A stretch of DNA of 55,825 nucleotides. Source: Erysipelotrichaceae bacterium. GTDB taxonomy: Bacteria; Bacillota_I; Bacilli_A; Acholeplasmatales; Anaeroplasmataceae. Below the pieces are notes generated by a model. It did not search any database. It was given only the letters and a program-made list of their open reading frames with translations, and was not told the origin of the DNA. The DNA lies in contig SVAZ01000011.1 of NCBI GenBank assembly GCA_015059145.1, forward strand, positions 1-55,825. The letters are read 5' to 3'. Positions 1 to 8,569 of the stretch are shown here, in pieces (position 1 is the stretch's first letter; each line of letters begins with the position of its first letter). Made by a program: the position numbers and the translations under genes.

Positions 1-74
1 TGCTTAGCTCAGTCGGTTAGAGCACTTGACTGTTAATCAAGGTGTCGCCTGTTCGAGTCAGGCAGCGGGCGCCA
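1..74 (+). tRNA. tRNA-Asn (GTT), first 3 bases outside the window
   Basis: Anticodon stem 25-29/37-41 encloses a 7-base loop with anticodon GTT at 32-34. The T arm is 47-51/59-63 with loop TTCGAGT, and the 3' acceptor strand 64-70 is followed by G71 and an encoded CCA (72-74). The 5' acceptor strand visible here begins at tRNA position 4, so only three bases are cut off. Confidence 0.95.
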
Positions 75-93
75 TTTGATATATAAATGCTCT

Positions 94-120
94 AGCGACA
101 TGTTAATGTCGTTTTATTTT
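94..120 (+). terminator. Intrinsic terminator after tRNA-Asn
   Basis: Six-base stem CGACAT (96-101) / ATGTCG (106-111) with a GTTA loop, followed by a T-rich tract. It separates tRNA-Asn from the tRNA-Leu promoter. Confidence 0.75.
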
Positions 121-124
121 TAGT

Positions 125-152
125 TTGACAAATTAATATAGTATGATACAAT
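125..152 (+). promoter_or_regulatory. Promoter of tRNA-Leu
   Basis: Perfect -35 TTGACA (125-130), 16-base spacer and -10 TACAAT (147-152), with TG at 144-145 forming an extended -10. The expected start of transcription is about ten bases before the tRNA. Confidence 0.8.
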
Positions 153-169
153 ATTTTTGTATGCTACAT

Positions 170-257
170 GCCTCGGTGGTGGAATAGGTAGACACGTGGG
201 ACTTAAAATCCCATGCCCCTTAAAGGCGTGCCGGTTCGACTCCGGCCCGAGGTACCA
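170..257 (+). tRNA. tRNA-Leu (TAA)
   Basis: An 88-base class II tRNA. The acceptor GCCTCGG (170-176) pairs with CCGAGGT (247-253) with one terminal G-U pair. The anticodon loop carries TAA, a long variable arm follows, the T-arm loop is TTCGACT, and CCA is encoded at 255-257. It reads the UUA/UUG leucine codons that dominate this AT-rich sequence. Confidence 0.96.
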
Positions 258-268
258 TAATTAGATAT

Positions 269-298
269 AAAGCGACTTTGGTCGCTTTTATTTTTTTT
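269..298 (+). terminator. Intrinsic terminator after tRNA-Leu
   Basis: Stem AAAGCGAC (269-276) / GTCGCTTT (281-288) with a TTTG loop and a long T tract. No gene is seen in the 299-406 spacer that follows, only a possible promoter. Confidence 0.85.
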
Positions 299-323
299 AT
301 AATATTGATAAACGCTTACTATA

Positions 324-352
324 TTTACTTTTAAATGAATTTAAGTTAAAAT
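324..352 (+). promoter_or_regulatory. Possible promoter of pfp
   Basis: TTTACT (324-329), a 17-base spacer and TAAAAT (347-352) upstream of pfp. The -35 is imperfect and the region is very AT-rich, so the call is tentative. Confidence 0.4.
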
Positions 353-406
353 AATCTTAAAAATAAACTATTTTGTTTAAATATGAAATAAGCGAGGTAT
401 ATTAAT

Positions 407-2065
407 ATGAAATTATCACCACTTCAAAAATTTAGATATCAGTACGTTCCAAAACTACCTGGTATGTTAAGAAATGGTATCGCTGAGATTTGTGTTAAGG
501 AGGGTGCTGAAACCTCTAGTGTAAGAGATCAAGAAAAGATTAAGGCATTATTCCCTAATACATATGGTAAAAAAGAAATTATTTTCCAAAAAGGTGAAAA
601 TACATCAGCTGCTAAGAAGCAGGTTGTCGGTGTAATTCTTTCTGGTGGTCCAGCACCTGGTGGTCATAATGTTATTAGCGGTTTATATGACGCTTTAAAG
701 GCTTCAAATAAAGAAAATATTTTATTAGGATTTAAGGGTGGGCCTTCAGGACTTACAAATGATAATTGTGTTATTTTAGATGATGCAACTATTGATGCAT
801 ATAGAAATACTGGTGGTTTTGATATTATTGGCTCTGGTAGAACTAAGCTTGAAACAGAGGAGCAATTTAAGATTGCTGCTGAGGTTTGTAAGAAGCGTGG
901 TGTAACTGCAATCGTTATTATTGGTGGCGATGACTCTAATACTAATGCAGCAGTACTTGCTGAATATTTTGCAGCTAATAATACTGGTGTTCAGGTTATT
1001 GGATGTCCAAAAACAATAGATGGAGATTTAAAGAATGAGGATATTGAATGCTCATTTGGCTTTGATACAGCTACTAAAACATATAGTGAATTAATTGGTA
1101 ATATTCAAAGAGACGCTAACTCAGGTAAGAAGTATTGGCATTTCATTAAGGTAATGGGACGCTCTGCATCTCATGTTGCCTTAGAGTGCGCTTTAGAATG
1201 TCAGCCAAACATTTGCTTAATTTCTGAAGAGGTTGCAGAAAAGAAAATGTCATTATCTCAAATTGCAAATTATATTGCTGACTCAGTTTGTGCAAGAGCT
1301 GAAAGAGGTATGAATTTCGGCGTTGCAATTATTCCAGAGGGTGTTGTTGAATTCGTTCCTGAATTCTCTGTATTAATTCAAGAGATTAATGAGCTACTTG
1401 CTGGAAGTAAGGCTGATAAGTTTAACGAGCTACCTTCTTGGAAGGATAAATATGAATTTATTGAAAAGGGATTAACTAATGAATCAATGGCAGTATTTGC
1501 TATTTTACCTGAGGCTATCCAACAGCAATTATTCTTAGAAAGAGATCCACATGGTAATGTTCAGGTTTCATTAATTGAATCTGAAAAGCTATTCTCTGCA
1601 TTAGTAAAGGATGTATTAGCTGAAAGAAAGAAGAATGGAACATTTAATGGTAAGTTTGGTGCCTTACATCACTTCTTAGGATATGAGGGTAGATGTGCAT
1701 TCCCTTCTAATTTCGATGCTGATTATTGCTATTCATTAGGATATAATGCATTCATGCTTATTCAATATGGGTATACTGGATATTTATCTAAGGTATCTAA
1801 TTTATCTAAGCCTGCTGAGGAATGGGTTGCAGGTGGTATGCCAATCACTAAGATGATGAATATTGAAAGAAGACATGGGCATGATAAGCCAGTTATTAGA
1901 AAGGCTTTAGTTGAATTAGATGGAAAGCCATTTAAGTACTTCCAAGCAAATCGTGATACATGGGCAGTAGAAACTGCTTATACATTCCCTGGTGCTATTC
2001 AATATTATGGTCCAGCTGAGGTTTGTGATTTAACAACTAGAACTTTAGCATTAGAAAAAGAATAA
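407..2065 (+). CDS. pfp: PPi-dependent 6-phosphofructokinase
   Basis: Cytoplasmic diphosphate--fructose-6-phosphate 1-phosphotransferase: it phosphorylates fructose 6-phosphate with pyrophosphate, reversibly, in glycolysis or gluconeogenesis. At 552 residues it belongs to the long PPi-PFK class. The N-terminal glycine-rich loop is GGPAPGGHN (about 79-87). The donor motif near residue 173 is GGDDSNT, and the second Asp marks PPi rather than ATP use. PKTIDGDLK carries the catalytic Asp, and MGRSASH contacts the sugar phosphate. The start follows a GCGAGG ribosome site. It is monocistronic, ending at a strong terminator, and lies directly before the ATP-type pfkA. Confidence 0.95.
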   Translation: MKLSPLQKFRYQYVPKLPGMLRNGIAEICVKEGAETSSVRDQEKIKALFPNTYGKKEIIFQKGENTSAAKKQVVGVILSGGPAPGGHNVISGLYDALKASNKENILLGFKGGPSGLTNDNCVILDDATIDAYRNTGGFDIIGSGRTKLETEEQFKIAAEVCKKRGVTAIVIIGGDDSNTNAAVLAEYFAANNTGVQVIGCPKTIDGDLKNEDIECSFGFDTATKTYSELIGNIQRDANSGKKYWHFIKVMGRSASHVALECALECQPNICLISEEVAEKKMSLSQIANYIADSVCARAERGMNFGVAIIPEGVVEFVPEFSVLIQEINELLAGSKADKFNELPSWKDKYEFIEKGLTNESMAVFAILPEAIQQQLFLERDPHGNVQVSLIESEKLFSALVKDVLAERKKNGTFNGKFGALHHFLGYEGRCAFPSNFDADYCYSLGYNAFMLIQYGYTGYLSKVSNLSKPAEEWVAGGMPITKMMNIERRHGHDKPVIRKALVELDGKPFKYFQANRDTWAVETAYTFPGAIQYYGPAEVCDLTTRTLALEKE

Positions 2066-2071
2066 ATAATA

Positions 2072-2099
2072 TAAGCCTTGAGAAATCAAGGCTTTTATA
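2072..2099 (+). terminator. Intrinsic terminator after pfp
   Basis: Eight-base stem AAGCCTTG (2073-2080) / CAAGGCTT (2087-2094) with a six-base loop, followed by TTTATAT. Confidence 0.85.
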
Positions 2100-2152
2100 T
2101 ATATTAATATATAAATTTGAAATATTTTATAGTCTCTTGGCAAATAAATATA

Positions 2153-2180
2153 TTGAAGGTGGTAAAATTTGTGATATAAT
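2153..2180 (+). promoter_or_regulatory. Promoter of pfkA-pyk
   Basis: -35 TTGAAG (2153-2158), 16-base spacer and consensus -10 TATAAT (2175-2180), with TG at 2172-2173 forming an extended -10. It lies 19 bases before the pfkA start. Confidence 0.75.
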
Positions 2181-2198
2181 TGTAATTGGAGTGATTTT

Positions 2199-3152
2199 AT
2201 GAGAATTGGTGTATTAACATCTGGTGGAGACGCTCCTGGTATGAATGCTACTATTCGTGCAGTAGTCCGTGCTGCATTAGCCAATAAGGATCAGATATTT
2301 GGCATCTATGATGGCTATAAAGGATTAGTAGAGGGGAAAATTCAGGAATTCACTAGAAAGGATGTATCTGAAATACTTAATAAGGGCGGTACAATCCTAG
2401 GTACAGCCAGACTACCAGAGTTTGAATATGAGTCTGTAAGAAAGCTTGCCATTAAGCAATTACAGAAGAATGATATTGAGGCTTTAATATGTATTGGTGG
2501 TGATGGTACATACACTGGTGCTCTAAGGCTCCATGAAATGGGAATCAAGACAATTGGTATTCCTTGTACTATTGATAATGATATCGCATCTAGTGAATAT
2601 ACTATTGGATTTTCAACAGCGTTAAATACTGCTTGTGATGCAATAGATAGATTAAGAGATACTTCATCATCTCATCAAAGATGCTCAATTATTGAGGTAA
2701 TGGGAAGAGAATGTGGTGACTTAGCATTATATTCAGGTATATGCTGTGGTGCTGAGTACATAATAACTAATGAGACAGGCTTAGATAAGGATCGTCTATT
2801 AAAGGATTTAAAGGATAATCGATTAGCTGGCCGTAGACATGCAATTGTAGTTATTTCAGAAAATTTAGCGGACGTTTATCAATTAGCTAAAGAAGTAGAG
2901 GATTATTCAGGATATGAATGCCGTGCTACTATTTTAGGATATGTACAACGAGGTGGAGCTCCAACACCTGAGGATCGATTACTTGCTGCAAGATTAGGTA
3001 AGTATTCGATAGATCTTCTTCATGAAGGAATTACTGGAGTTGCAGTAGGTGTAGTAAAAAATGAACTCCAATACACACCTATTGAAGAGGCTTTGGCGAT
3101 GAACAATTCGTCAAATGAGGAGTTACACAAACTAGTACAAAAAATATCGTAA
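2199..3152 (+). CDS. pfkA: ATP-dependent 6-phosphofructokinase
   Basis: Makes fructose 1,6-bisphosphate from fructose 6-phosphate and ATP, the committed step of glycolysis. At 317 residues it has the normal length of the bacterial tetrameric enzyme. It starts with the nucleotide loop TSGGDAPGMNA. GGDGTYTGA near residue 100 carries the Gly typical of ATP users, unlike the Asp in the upstream paralogue. CTIDND supplies the catalytic Asp and MGRECGDLA binds substrate. pyk follows 21 bases downstream in the same transcript, the common Firmicute pfkA-pyk operon. GGAG at 2188-2191 sets the start. Confidence 0.96.
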   Translation: MRIGVLTSGGDAPGMNATIRAVVRAALANKDQIFGIYDGYKGLVEGKIQEFTRKDVSEILNKGGTILGTARLPEFEYESVRKLAIKQLQKNDIEALICIGGDGTYTGALRLHEMGIKTIGIPCTIDNDIASSEYTIGFSTALNTACDAIDRLRDTSSSHQRCSIIEVMGRECGDLALYSGICCGAEYIITNETGLDKDRLLKDLKDNRLAGRRHAIVVISENLADVYQLAKEVEDYSGYECRATILGYVQRGGAPTPEDRLLAARLGKYSIDLLHEGITGVAVGVVKNELQYTPIEEALAMNNSSNEELHKLVQKIS

Positions 3153-3173
3153 ACATTAAAGGAGAAATTAGAA

Positions 3174-4556
3174 ATGAAAAAGACTAAGGTTGTTTGTACA
3201 ATTGGTCCTGCTTCTGAACAAAAGGACTGCTTAGAAAAGTTAATCGGCACAGCTGGTATGAACGTTATGCGTATGAACTTTTCTCATGGTGACTATGAGG
3301 AGCAAGGCTTCCGTATTAAGAATGTTAAGGAATTAAATGCTGAAAAGGGCTGGTTCACAGGTATGTGCTTAGATACTAAGGGACCAGAAATTAGAACTGG
3401 ATATTTAGAAAATGATGAGCCAGTTATGTTACATACTGGTGATATCATCCGTATCACTATGGATTACTCTTTCTTAGGTAATGCTAAGAAGGTAGCTATT
3501 TCTTACCCAGGATTATATGATGATATTTCTGTTGGTGGTAAGATTTTAATCGAAGATGGTAACTTAACTTTAAAGGTTATTGAAAAGGATGCTGCTAACA
3601 AGGAATTAGTTTGTGAGGCTCAAAATGACCGCAAGCTAAAGAACAAGAGAAATTGTAATGTACCAGGCGTAATCTTAAATATGCCATACATTTCACCTAA
3701 GGATAAGGCTGATATGGAATTTGCATGTGACCAAGGCTTAGACTTCATTGCTGCATCTTTCGTTCGTCGTGCTGATGATATCAAGCAAATTCGTGATATC
3801 TTAGCTGCAAAGAAGAATACACATGTTAAGATCATCTCTAAGATTGAAAATCAAGAGGGTGTTTCTAACATGGAAGAAATTATCAAGTTATCTGATGGTG
3901 TAATGGTTGCTCGTGGTGACTTAGGTGTTGACGTTGATGCTTGGGATTTACCTGCAATCCAAAAGGAAATGATTTATTTAGCACAATCACAAGGTAAGAT
4001 AGTTGTATGTGCTACACAAATGTTAGATTCTATGCAACAAAATCCAAGACCTACACGTGCTGAGGTTTCTGACTGCCACAATGCAGTATTAGATGGTACA
4101 TGTGCTACAATGCTATCAGGTGAATCTGCACAAGGTGATTATCCATTCGAGGCTGTATCTTATATGGCTCAAATTGATGAAAAGGCTGAGGAAAGTATTG
4201 ATCATGCACAAATGATTGAAAATGTTGTTTATGGTAAGGAAGAGAAGAATGAATGTGACGCTATCGGTTTAGCAGTTGCTTCATTAGCTGCAGTATTTGA
4301 AATTCCTGCAGTTGTTGCTGAGGGTGACGTTGAATTCGCTTTAGCATTATCTCAATATCGTCCTGCAACTGATATTTTCTTTGCATGTGACAATGCTGAT
4401 GATTGCCGTACATTATCTATCGTTTGGGGTATCCAAGCAGTGTTAGGTAATATGGATGATGCTATGAAGGCTGCAAAGGCTAAGCTAGAATTAGAGGCTG
4501 GCGAAAAGATTATTAAGGCTACTTCAACTACATTTGTCTTAGCTGACGTTGAATAA
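3174..4556 (+). CDS. pyk: Pyruvate kinase
   Basis: Converts phosphoenolpyruvate and ADP to pyruvate and ATP. It starts with the [10 protein letters not shown] motif, then MRMNFSHG, the active-site segment [10 protein letters not shown] and the signature MVARGDLGV with the Mg-binding region. At 460 residues it is shorter than Bacillus pyruvate kinase and lacks the extra C-terminal PEP-utilizer-like domain found there; the sequence ends inside the usual C-terminal regulatory domain. A clear AAAGGAGAAA ribosome site precedes the ATG. It is the last gene of the pfkA operon. Confidence 0.96.
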   Translation: MKKTKVVCTIGPASEQKDCLEKLIGTAGMNVMRMNFSHGDYEEQGFRIKNVKELNAEKGWFTGMCLDTKGPEIRTGYLENDEPVMLHTGDIIRITMDYSFLGNAKKVAISYPGLYDDISVGGKILIEDGNLTLKVIEKDAANKELVCEAQNDRKLKNKRNCNVPGVILNMPYISPKDKADMEFACDQGLDFIAASFVRRADDIKQIRDILAAKKNTHVKIISKIENQEGVSNMEEIIKLSDGVMVARGDLGVDVDAWDLPAIQKEMIYLAQSQGKIVVCATQMLDSMQQNPRPTRAEVSDCHNAVLDGTCATMLSGESAQGDYPFEAVSYMAQIDEKAEESIDHAQMIENVVYGKEEKNECDAIGLAVASLAAVFEIPAVVAEGDVEFALALSQYRPATDIFFACDNADDCRTLSIVWGIQAVLGNMDDAMKAAKAKLELEAGEKIIKATSTTFVLADVE

Positions 4557-4563
4557 TAAAAAT

Positions 4564-4594
4564 AAATAGTGGGGAGACCCACTATTTTTTTTAT
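4564..4594 (+). terminator. Intrinsic terminator after pyk
   Basis: Nine-base stem AATAGTGGG (4565-4573) / CCCACTATT (4578-4586) with a GAGA tetraloop and a T tract. Confidence 0.9.
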
Positions 4595-4607
4595 TTTTAA
4601 CAAATAT

Positions 4608-4620
4608 ATCACAATGTGAT
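4608..4620. promoter_or_regulatory. Perfect 13-bp palindrome, candidate operator
   Basis: ATCACA-A-TGTGAT lies 32 bases upstream of the TATAAT (4653-4658) before the MarR-type gene. The half-site ATGTGAT recurs at 4669-4675 in the leader of that gene and at 8560-8566 before the FRG gene. Autoregulation by the MarR protein is an inference. Confidence 0.45.
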
Positions 4621-4678
4621 AGAAAGGACTATATTTTTCGACAAAAGTTTTGTATAATATAATTAAGGATGTGATATT

Positions 4679-5116
4679 ATGGATAAAATAGTTGAATCTC
4701 GATTAGAAATTATAGAGATGATTAAAAAGCTTTCATTGTATTTTAATAATGTTAGAGATGCACTTTGTGCACCTTATGGCTTATCATCTATTCAAGCTGT
4801 AATAGTATTAGATATTTATCATAACCCTACTGAAAATAAGGTTACTGATATTTGTAGAAGATTAAACAAATCTACTAACACAATTTCTCCACTTATCAAT
4901 AGATTAGTTGACAAGGGCTTTTTAACAAAAACACAAGGTAAAGAGGATGCGAGGGTTACATATATTAACCTTACTGAGAAAACTAAAAAAATTACTGATA
5001 GTATTAGTGTTGATATTTGTGATTTTGCTTGGCCTATGTTTGACTCACTGACAGAAGCTGAGTTTAAAAATATTCATGATTCACTAAAGCTATTATTAAA
5101 GGTGACATCAGAATGA
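4679..5116 (+). CDS. MarR-family transcriptional regulator
   Basis: A 145-residue DNA-binding protein of MarR size and layout: an N-terminal dimerisation helix, then a winged helix (about 50-110). The recognition segment is RRLNKSTNTISPLINRLVDKG and the wing is KTQGKEDARVTYINLTEKT, both typical of the family. It is preceded by TATAAT (4653-4658) and an AAGGATG ribosome site. The stop overlaps the start of the metallophosphoesterase gene by four bases (ATGA), so the two are probably translated together. Its ligand and targets cannot be read from sequence; the repeated ATGTGAT leader motif makes autoregulation plausible. Confidence 0.88.
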   Translation: MDKIVESRLEIIEMIKKLSLYFNNVRDALCAPYGLSSIQAVIVLDIYHNPTENKVTDICRRLNKSTNTISPLINRLVDKGFLTKTQGKEDARVTYINLTEKTKKITDSISVDICDFAWPMFDSLTEAEFKNIHDSLKLLLKVTSE

Positions 5117-5640
5117 AATATTTAATTTGCTCAGATATACATGGGTCTATTGATTCAGCAAACTTTATTGCTAATGAATTTAAGAAATGCTCATGCGATT
5201 ATATTATTTGCTTAGGTGATGTATTGTATCACGGACCAAGAAATGACTTGCCTGAGGCTTATAAGCCTAAGGAGGTTATCACAGCTTTAAATGAATTAAA
5301 GGACAAAATTATTTGTGTAAAGGGAAACTGTGAGGCAGAGGTAGATCAAATGGTTTTAGATTTTAAAATTAATGATTACCTAGACATCACTATAAATGGC
5401 ATAAAATCACATTTAGAGCATGGTCATCATTTAGATCAATATAATGGTGATGCTAGTATTGTCCTATATGGTCATACCCACATTCCATCTATAGAAATTA
5501 TGGATAATCAGGTTTTTGTAAATCCTGGTAGTATTACAATTCCAAAGAATGGCTCAGCTAGAAGCTACGCTATTTGGGATGAAAGAAGAATTACAATTTA
5601 TTCAATGGATAAAAAAATTGTTAAAGAATATGAATTATAA
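5113..5640 (+). CDS. yfcE: YfcE/MJ0936-type metallophosphoesterase
   Basis: A 175-residue calcineurin-like phosphodiesterase of the YfcE family, which uses a two-metal centre. The ligands follow in order: SDIHGS near the N terminus, CLGDVLYHGP, VKGNCEAEVD, HGHH and the C-terminal YGHTHIP, followed by VNPGSITIPK. The physiological substrate is unknown; family members hydrolyse model phosphodiesters in vitro. Its ATG overlaps the TGA of the MarR gene, suggesting a two-gene operon. It ends in a terminator shared with a convergent small gene. Confidence 0.92.
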   Translation: MKYLICSDIHGSIDSANFIANEFKKCSCDYIICLGDVLYHGPRNDLPEAYKPKEVITALNELKDKIICVKGNCEAEVDQMVLDFKINDYLDITINGIKSHLEHGHHLDQYNGDASIVLYGHTHIPSIEIMDNQVFVNPGSITIPKNGSARSYAIWDERRITIYSMDKKIVKEYEL

Positions 5641-5666
5641 AAGGCCATCAATCGATGGCCTTATTT
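5641..5666. terminator. Bidirectional terminator
   Basis: Nine-base stem AAGGCCATC (5641-5649) / GATGGCCTT (5654-5662). It ends yfcE on the plus strand and overlaps the last codons of the reversed 66-residue gene. Confidence 0.85.
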
Positions 5667-5848
5667 TCATAATATCTTGAATTTTCATTACAGCATGAAT
5701 CATCACAATCAAGTATTTCGTTCTTAATGGATTTAAATGTTTTACATTCTATTTCGTTATTATAAATTTCATCATTTATAAATGTATTAGAAAGCTCACA
5801 CTTTCTTCCAAATACATATTTACATAATAGGCATTGTGAATGCTTCAT
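5648..5848 (-). CDS. Small cysteine-rich protein, function unknown
   Basis: A 66-residue protein with eight cysteines: CLLC near residues 6-9, single cysteines near 17 and 35, then CDDSCC near 48-53. This spacing suggests metal or disulfide binding, but I do not recognise a family. Support for a real gene is a GGAGATG ribosome site upstream of its ATG, a reversed TATAAT at 5874-5879 and a terminator placed at its 3' end. No signal peptide or membrane segment is evident. It sits convergent to yfcE and divergent from comEA. Confidence 0.6.
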   Translation of the reverse strand: MKHSQCLLCKYVFGRKCELSNTFINDEIYNNEIECKTFKSIKNEILDCDDSCCNENSRYYENKAID

Positions 5849-5873
5849 ATTATCATCTCCATAGATAAATTAT

Positions 5874-5879
5874 ATTATA
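5874..5879 (-). promoter_or_regulatory. -10 element of the Cys-rich gene
   Basis: Reverse-strand TATAAT, 25 bases before the ATG. No convincing -35 is seen at 16-18 bases, although TTGAAA occurs closer in. Confidence 0.4.
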
Positions 5880-5953
5880 GTTAAATTTTTCTTTCAATAT
5901 TTAAAAAATAATTAAGTAAACACTCTATCTATTATATAGAAGGGAGTTTTTTT

Positions 5954-6487
5954 ATGAGATATAAGAAAAAAGAAATATTTGCTATTATAATAATCCTGCT
6001 TATTTCATTGGGATTAGCCTTTCTTCCTAATATACAATCATATGTAAATAAGGATGATGAAATATTAGAGGACAAGCCTAACTACGTAACAATTACAGTA
6101 ACTGGTGAGGTAATAGAAAATGATTATAAAATAAAAATTAAGTACGGCTATTCCTATGGTAATATTATTAGACAGCTTCAGCTTGTATCAAATGATTATA
6201 GTATTATTCAGTATGATTCTAAGGAAAGGTTTTATGAGGATACTACAATTGTAATTCCATCTACGGATACTGGCTCACTTATTTATGAGGATGACAAAAT
6301 AATTTCTATTAATACAGCCTCTAAGGAGGAGCTAATGAAGATATATGGTATTGGTGATAAAAGATCAGATAAGATTATTGAATATAGAGTAAATAAAAAA
6401 ATAAGTAGCTATGATGAGCTAAAGGTAGTATTAGGTGTTTCAGATGCAGTTATGGAAGAAATTAAAAAACAAGCCATTTTGCAATGA
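5954..6487 (+). CDS. comEA: Competence protein ComEA, DNA receptor
   Basis: A membrane-anchored receptor for double-stranded DNA during natural transformation. It has an N-terminal anchor (about 6-28), then a beta-rich SLBB-like domain with VTVTGEV-type strands (about 45-110). A C-terminal helix-hairpin-helix pair (about 118-177) contains SINTASKEELMKIYGIG, the classical ComEA signature. The 177-residue length fits. GAAGGGAG precedes the ATG. comEC follows with an overlap; no comEB lies between them, as in many non-Bacillus genomes. Confidence 0.92.
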   Translation: MRYKKKEIFAIIIILLISLGLAFLPNIQSYVNKDDEILEDKPNYVTITVTGEVIENDYKIKIKYGYSYGNIIRQLQLVSNDYSIIQYDSKERFYEDTTIVIPSTDTGSLIYEDDKIISINTASKEELMKIYGIGDKRSDKIIEYRVNKKISSYDELKVVLGVSDAVMEEIKKQAILQ

Positions 6488-8537
6488 TACTCATTTTTTT
6501 CTTATAGGCGTATTGCTATTATTAATATCCTTTAGATTTAAAATAGTCTTTATATTTTTAGCATTTTATTTGCTATTTATATATAAGAAAATAAAAATGC
6601 TTTATCCGGTAGTCATAGTCATTTCAATTTTTATCGTAAGAATATTATTAGATAATTTATTTACCATAGATGATTTAAAAGATTATCAAATTAGGATAAC
6701 AGAGACGGATGATAATGGCTATGATGCTTATATAAATTTTTGTAAGGTTAGGGTAAGTGATTATGAGCATAGCTATAAGCCTGGAGATATAATATGTGCA
6801 AATATAAAAATAATTGATATAGATGAAAAATCATATGCTAGTGATTTTGATTATGAGCTATATTTAAAATCAGAGGGGATAAAATATTATGTTGAAGCTA
6901 ATGAACAGGAATATATAAAATCTAGCTTTTCAATTGGATTAATCAAATATAATTTATTAGCCTTTTATAAATCTAAATTATCTAATGATACATTTGATTA
7001 TTTATCTACTATAGTATTTGGTCAAAATAATTTAGATAGTAGCCTTAAGGATGGCTACTCCATTTTAGGTATATCACATATACTAGCGATTAGTGGTTTA
7101 CATATTATGCTATTATTTAAGCTATTAGCCTTTTTGATATTTAAGCTTATTGGCTCATATAAAGAAACCATCCCAATTCTAATAATTACAATATATGTTA
7201 TTGCTATTGGATGCCCTATATCGGCCTTTAGAGCTTTACTATTTTTATATATTGGACAGCTTAATAAAAAAGGCTCTATTCAATATACTAAGCTAGACAT
7301 ATTATCGATAGCATGTATGCTGATGCTTTTGATTAATCCATATAGTATATATAATAGAGGCTTTATGCTAAGCTATTTAGTTAGCTTTTTAATTATTTTT
7401 ATGAATGATTTTATTAAGACGAAATCAAAGCTTGTTGAGAATTACCTTAGTCATTATTTAATTTATTTTATAACGCTTCCTATAGTTATAAGCATAACAA
7501 ACTATATATCATTTTTTTCGTTATTGCTAGCGCCTGTTTTAACAATTGTAGTAACATATATAGTATTACCAATATCATATTTGGTATTAGTGCTACCATT
7601 TTTAGATTTTATTTTTAAACATATATTTGGTTTTATAAATAGCTTTGTATTAGGATTAAATAGTGCATCAATTGGAGTTCCAATAATGAGCTTTAATTTT
7701 TATACGGCTATTATTTATTATATTTTATATCTAATATTACTTGTGATGATAGCGAAAAGAAAAGGAATAATTAGATATGGTGTTGTTTTTATATTGTATA
7801 TACTAGTGCTAATAAATTTTAGATTAATAAATCCAATAGCTAAAATTACATTTATCGATGTTGGTCAAGGAGATAGTGCTATTATAGAGCTATCTAATAA
7901 TAGAGGAATAATGGTTGTTGATGCTTTTAATTCCTTTGATTATTTAAAATCCATAGGGATTAGTAAAATAGATTATTTAGTCCTTACCCATTCTGATACA
8001 GATCATATAAAGGATGCAATAGAAATAATAGATTATTTTAAGGTTGAAAAGATTATTTGTCCAAAATATGATGATGGGTTTAAGGAGTATAATCCAATAT
8101 ATGTTGATTACAATAATTCGTTTATTTTAGATGATGTTAAAATTGATGTATTAGGACCGATAAAGGAATATAAGGATAAAAACTCCAATTCGATTGTATT
8201 AAGATTTAGTATTAACGATTATTCATTTTTGTTTACAGGTGATATGACAATAGAGGAGGAAATGGATTTAATAGATAGGTATGGATACATTCTTGATTCT
8301 GATGTGCTTAAGGTTGGACATCATGGCTCTATATCCTCCAGCAGTAAGGAATTTATAGAGATAGTAAGTCCTGATTATTCTATAATTTCGGCAGGTCGTG
8401 ATAATATTTATGGACATCCTGATAAGGAGGTTTATGAAAGGCTTAGTAGTGTGTCTTTGGTGCTACAAACTATAAATAGTGGTAATATAAGCATATGTAT
8501 TTATAAAAATAAAATGTGGATAGATACATATCGTTAA
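6435..8537 (+). CDS. comEC: Competence protein ComEC/Rec2, DNA channel
   Basis: A polytopic membrane protein that passes single-stranded DNA into the cell. A cluster of N-terminal membrane segments is followed by an OB-like soluble part. The Competence domain begins around GISHILAISGLHIML (about 210-225), with many helices to about residue 460. A metallo-beta-lactamase-like domain follows: FIDVGQGDSA near 474, LTHSDTDH near 516, FTGDM and KVGHHGS. The start is uncertain: GTG 6435 and ATG 6444 both lie inside comEA, and no good ribosome site is seen. Translation is probably coupled to comEA. Confidence 0.92.
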   Translation: MFQMQLWKKLKNKPFCNDTHFFLIGVLLLLISFRFKIVFIFLAFYLLFIYKKIKMLYPVVIVISIFIVRILLDNLFTIDDLKDYQIRITETDDNGYDAYINFCKVRVSDYEHSYKPGDIICANIKIIDIDEKSYASDFDYELYLKSEGIKYYVEANEQEYIKSSFSIGLIKYNLLAFYKSKLSNDTFDYLSTIVFGQNNLDSSLKDGYSILGISHILAISGLHIMLLFKLLAFLIFKLIGSYKETIPILIITIYVIAIGCPISAFRALLFLYIGQLNKKGSIQYTKLDILSIACMLMLLINPYSIYNRGFMLSYLVSFLIIFMNDFIKTKSKLVENYLSHYLIYFITLPIVISITNYISFFSLLLAPVLTIVVTYIVLPISYLVLVLPFLDFIFKHIFGFINSFVLGLNSASIGVPIMSFNFYTAIIYYILYLILLVMIAKRKGIIRYGVVFILYILVLINFRLINPIAKITFIDVGQGDSAIIELSNNRGIMVVDAFNSFDYLKSIGISKIDYLVLTHSDTDHIKDAIEIIDYFKVEKIICPKYDDGFKEYNPIYVDYNNSFILDDVKIDVLGPIKEYKDKNSNSIVLRFSINDYSFLFTGDMTIEEEMDLIDRYGYILDSDVLKVGHHGSISSSSKEFIEIVSPDYSIISAGRDNIYGHPDKEVYERLSSVSLVLQTINSGNISICIYKNKMWIDTYR

Positions 8538-8540
8538 TTG

Positions 8541-8549
8541 TGGTAAAAT
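8541..8549 (+). promoter_or_regulatory. Extended -10 promoter of the FRG gene
   Basis: TGGTAAAAT is an extended -10 without a good -35. The 26 bases from here to the FRG start match the MarR gene leader (4654-4681) at all but one position. Confidence 0.5.
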
Positions 8550-8569
8550 ATAATTAAGGATGTGATACT

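Noticed and set aside
2051-2284. Reverse ORF over the pfp-pfkA spacer
   Set aside because: It covers the pfp terminator and pfkA promoter, has no recognisable domain and is explained as a shadow.
4352-4612. Reverse ORF over the 3' end of pyk
   Set aside because: Antisense to a conserved gene and its terminator, with no ribosome site.
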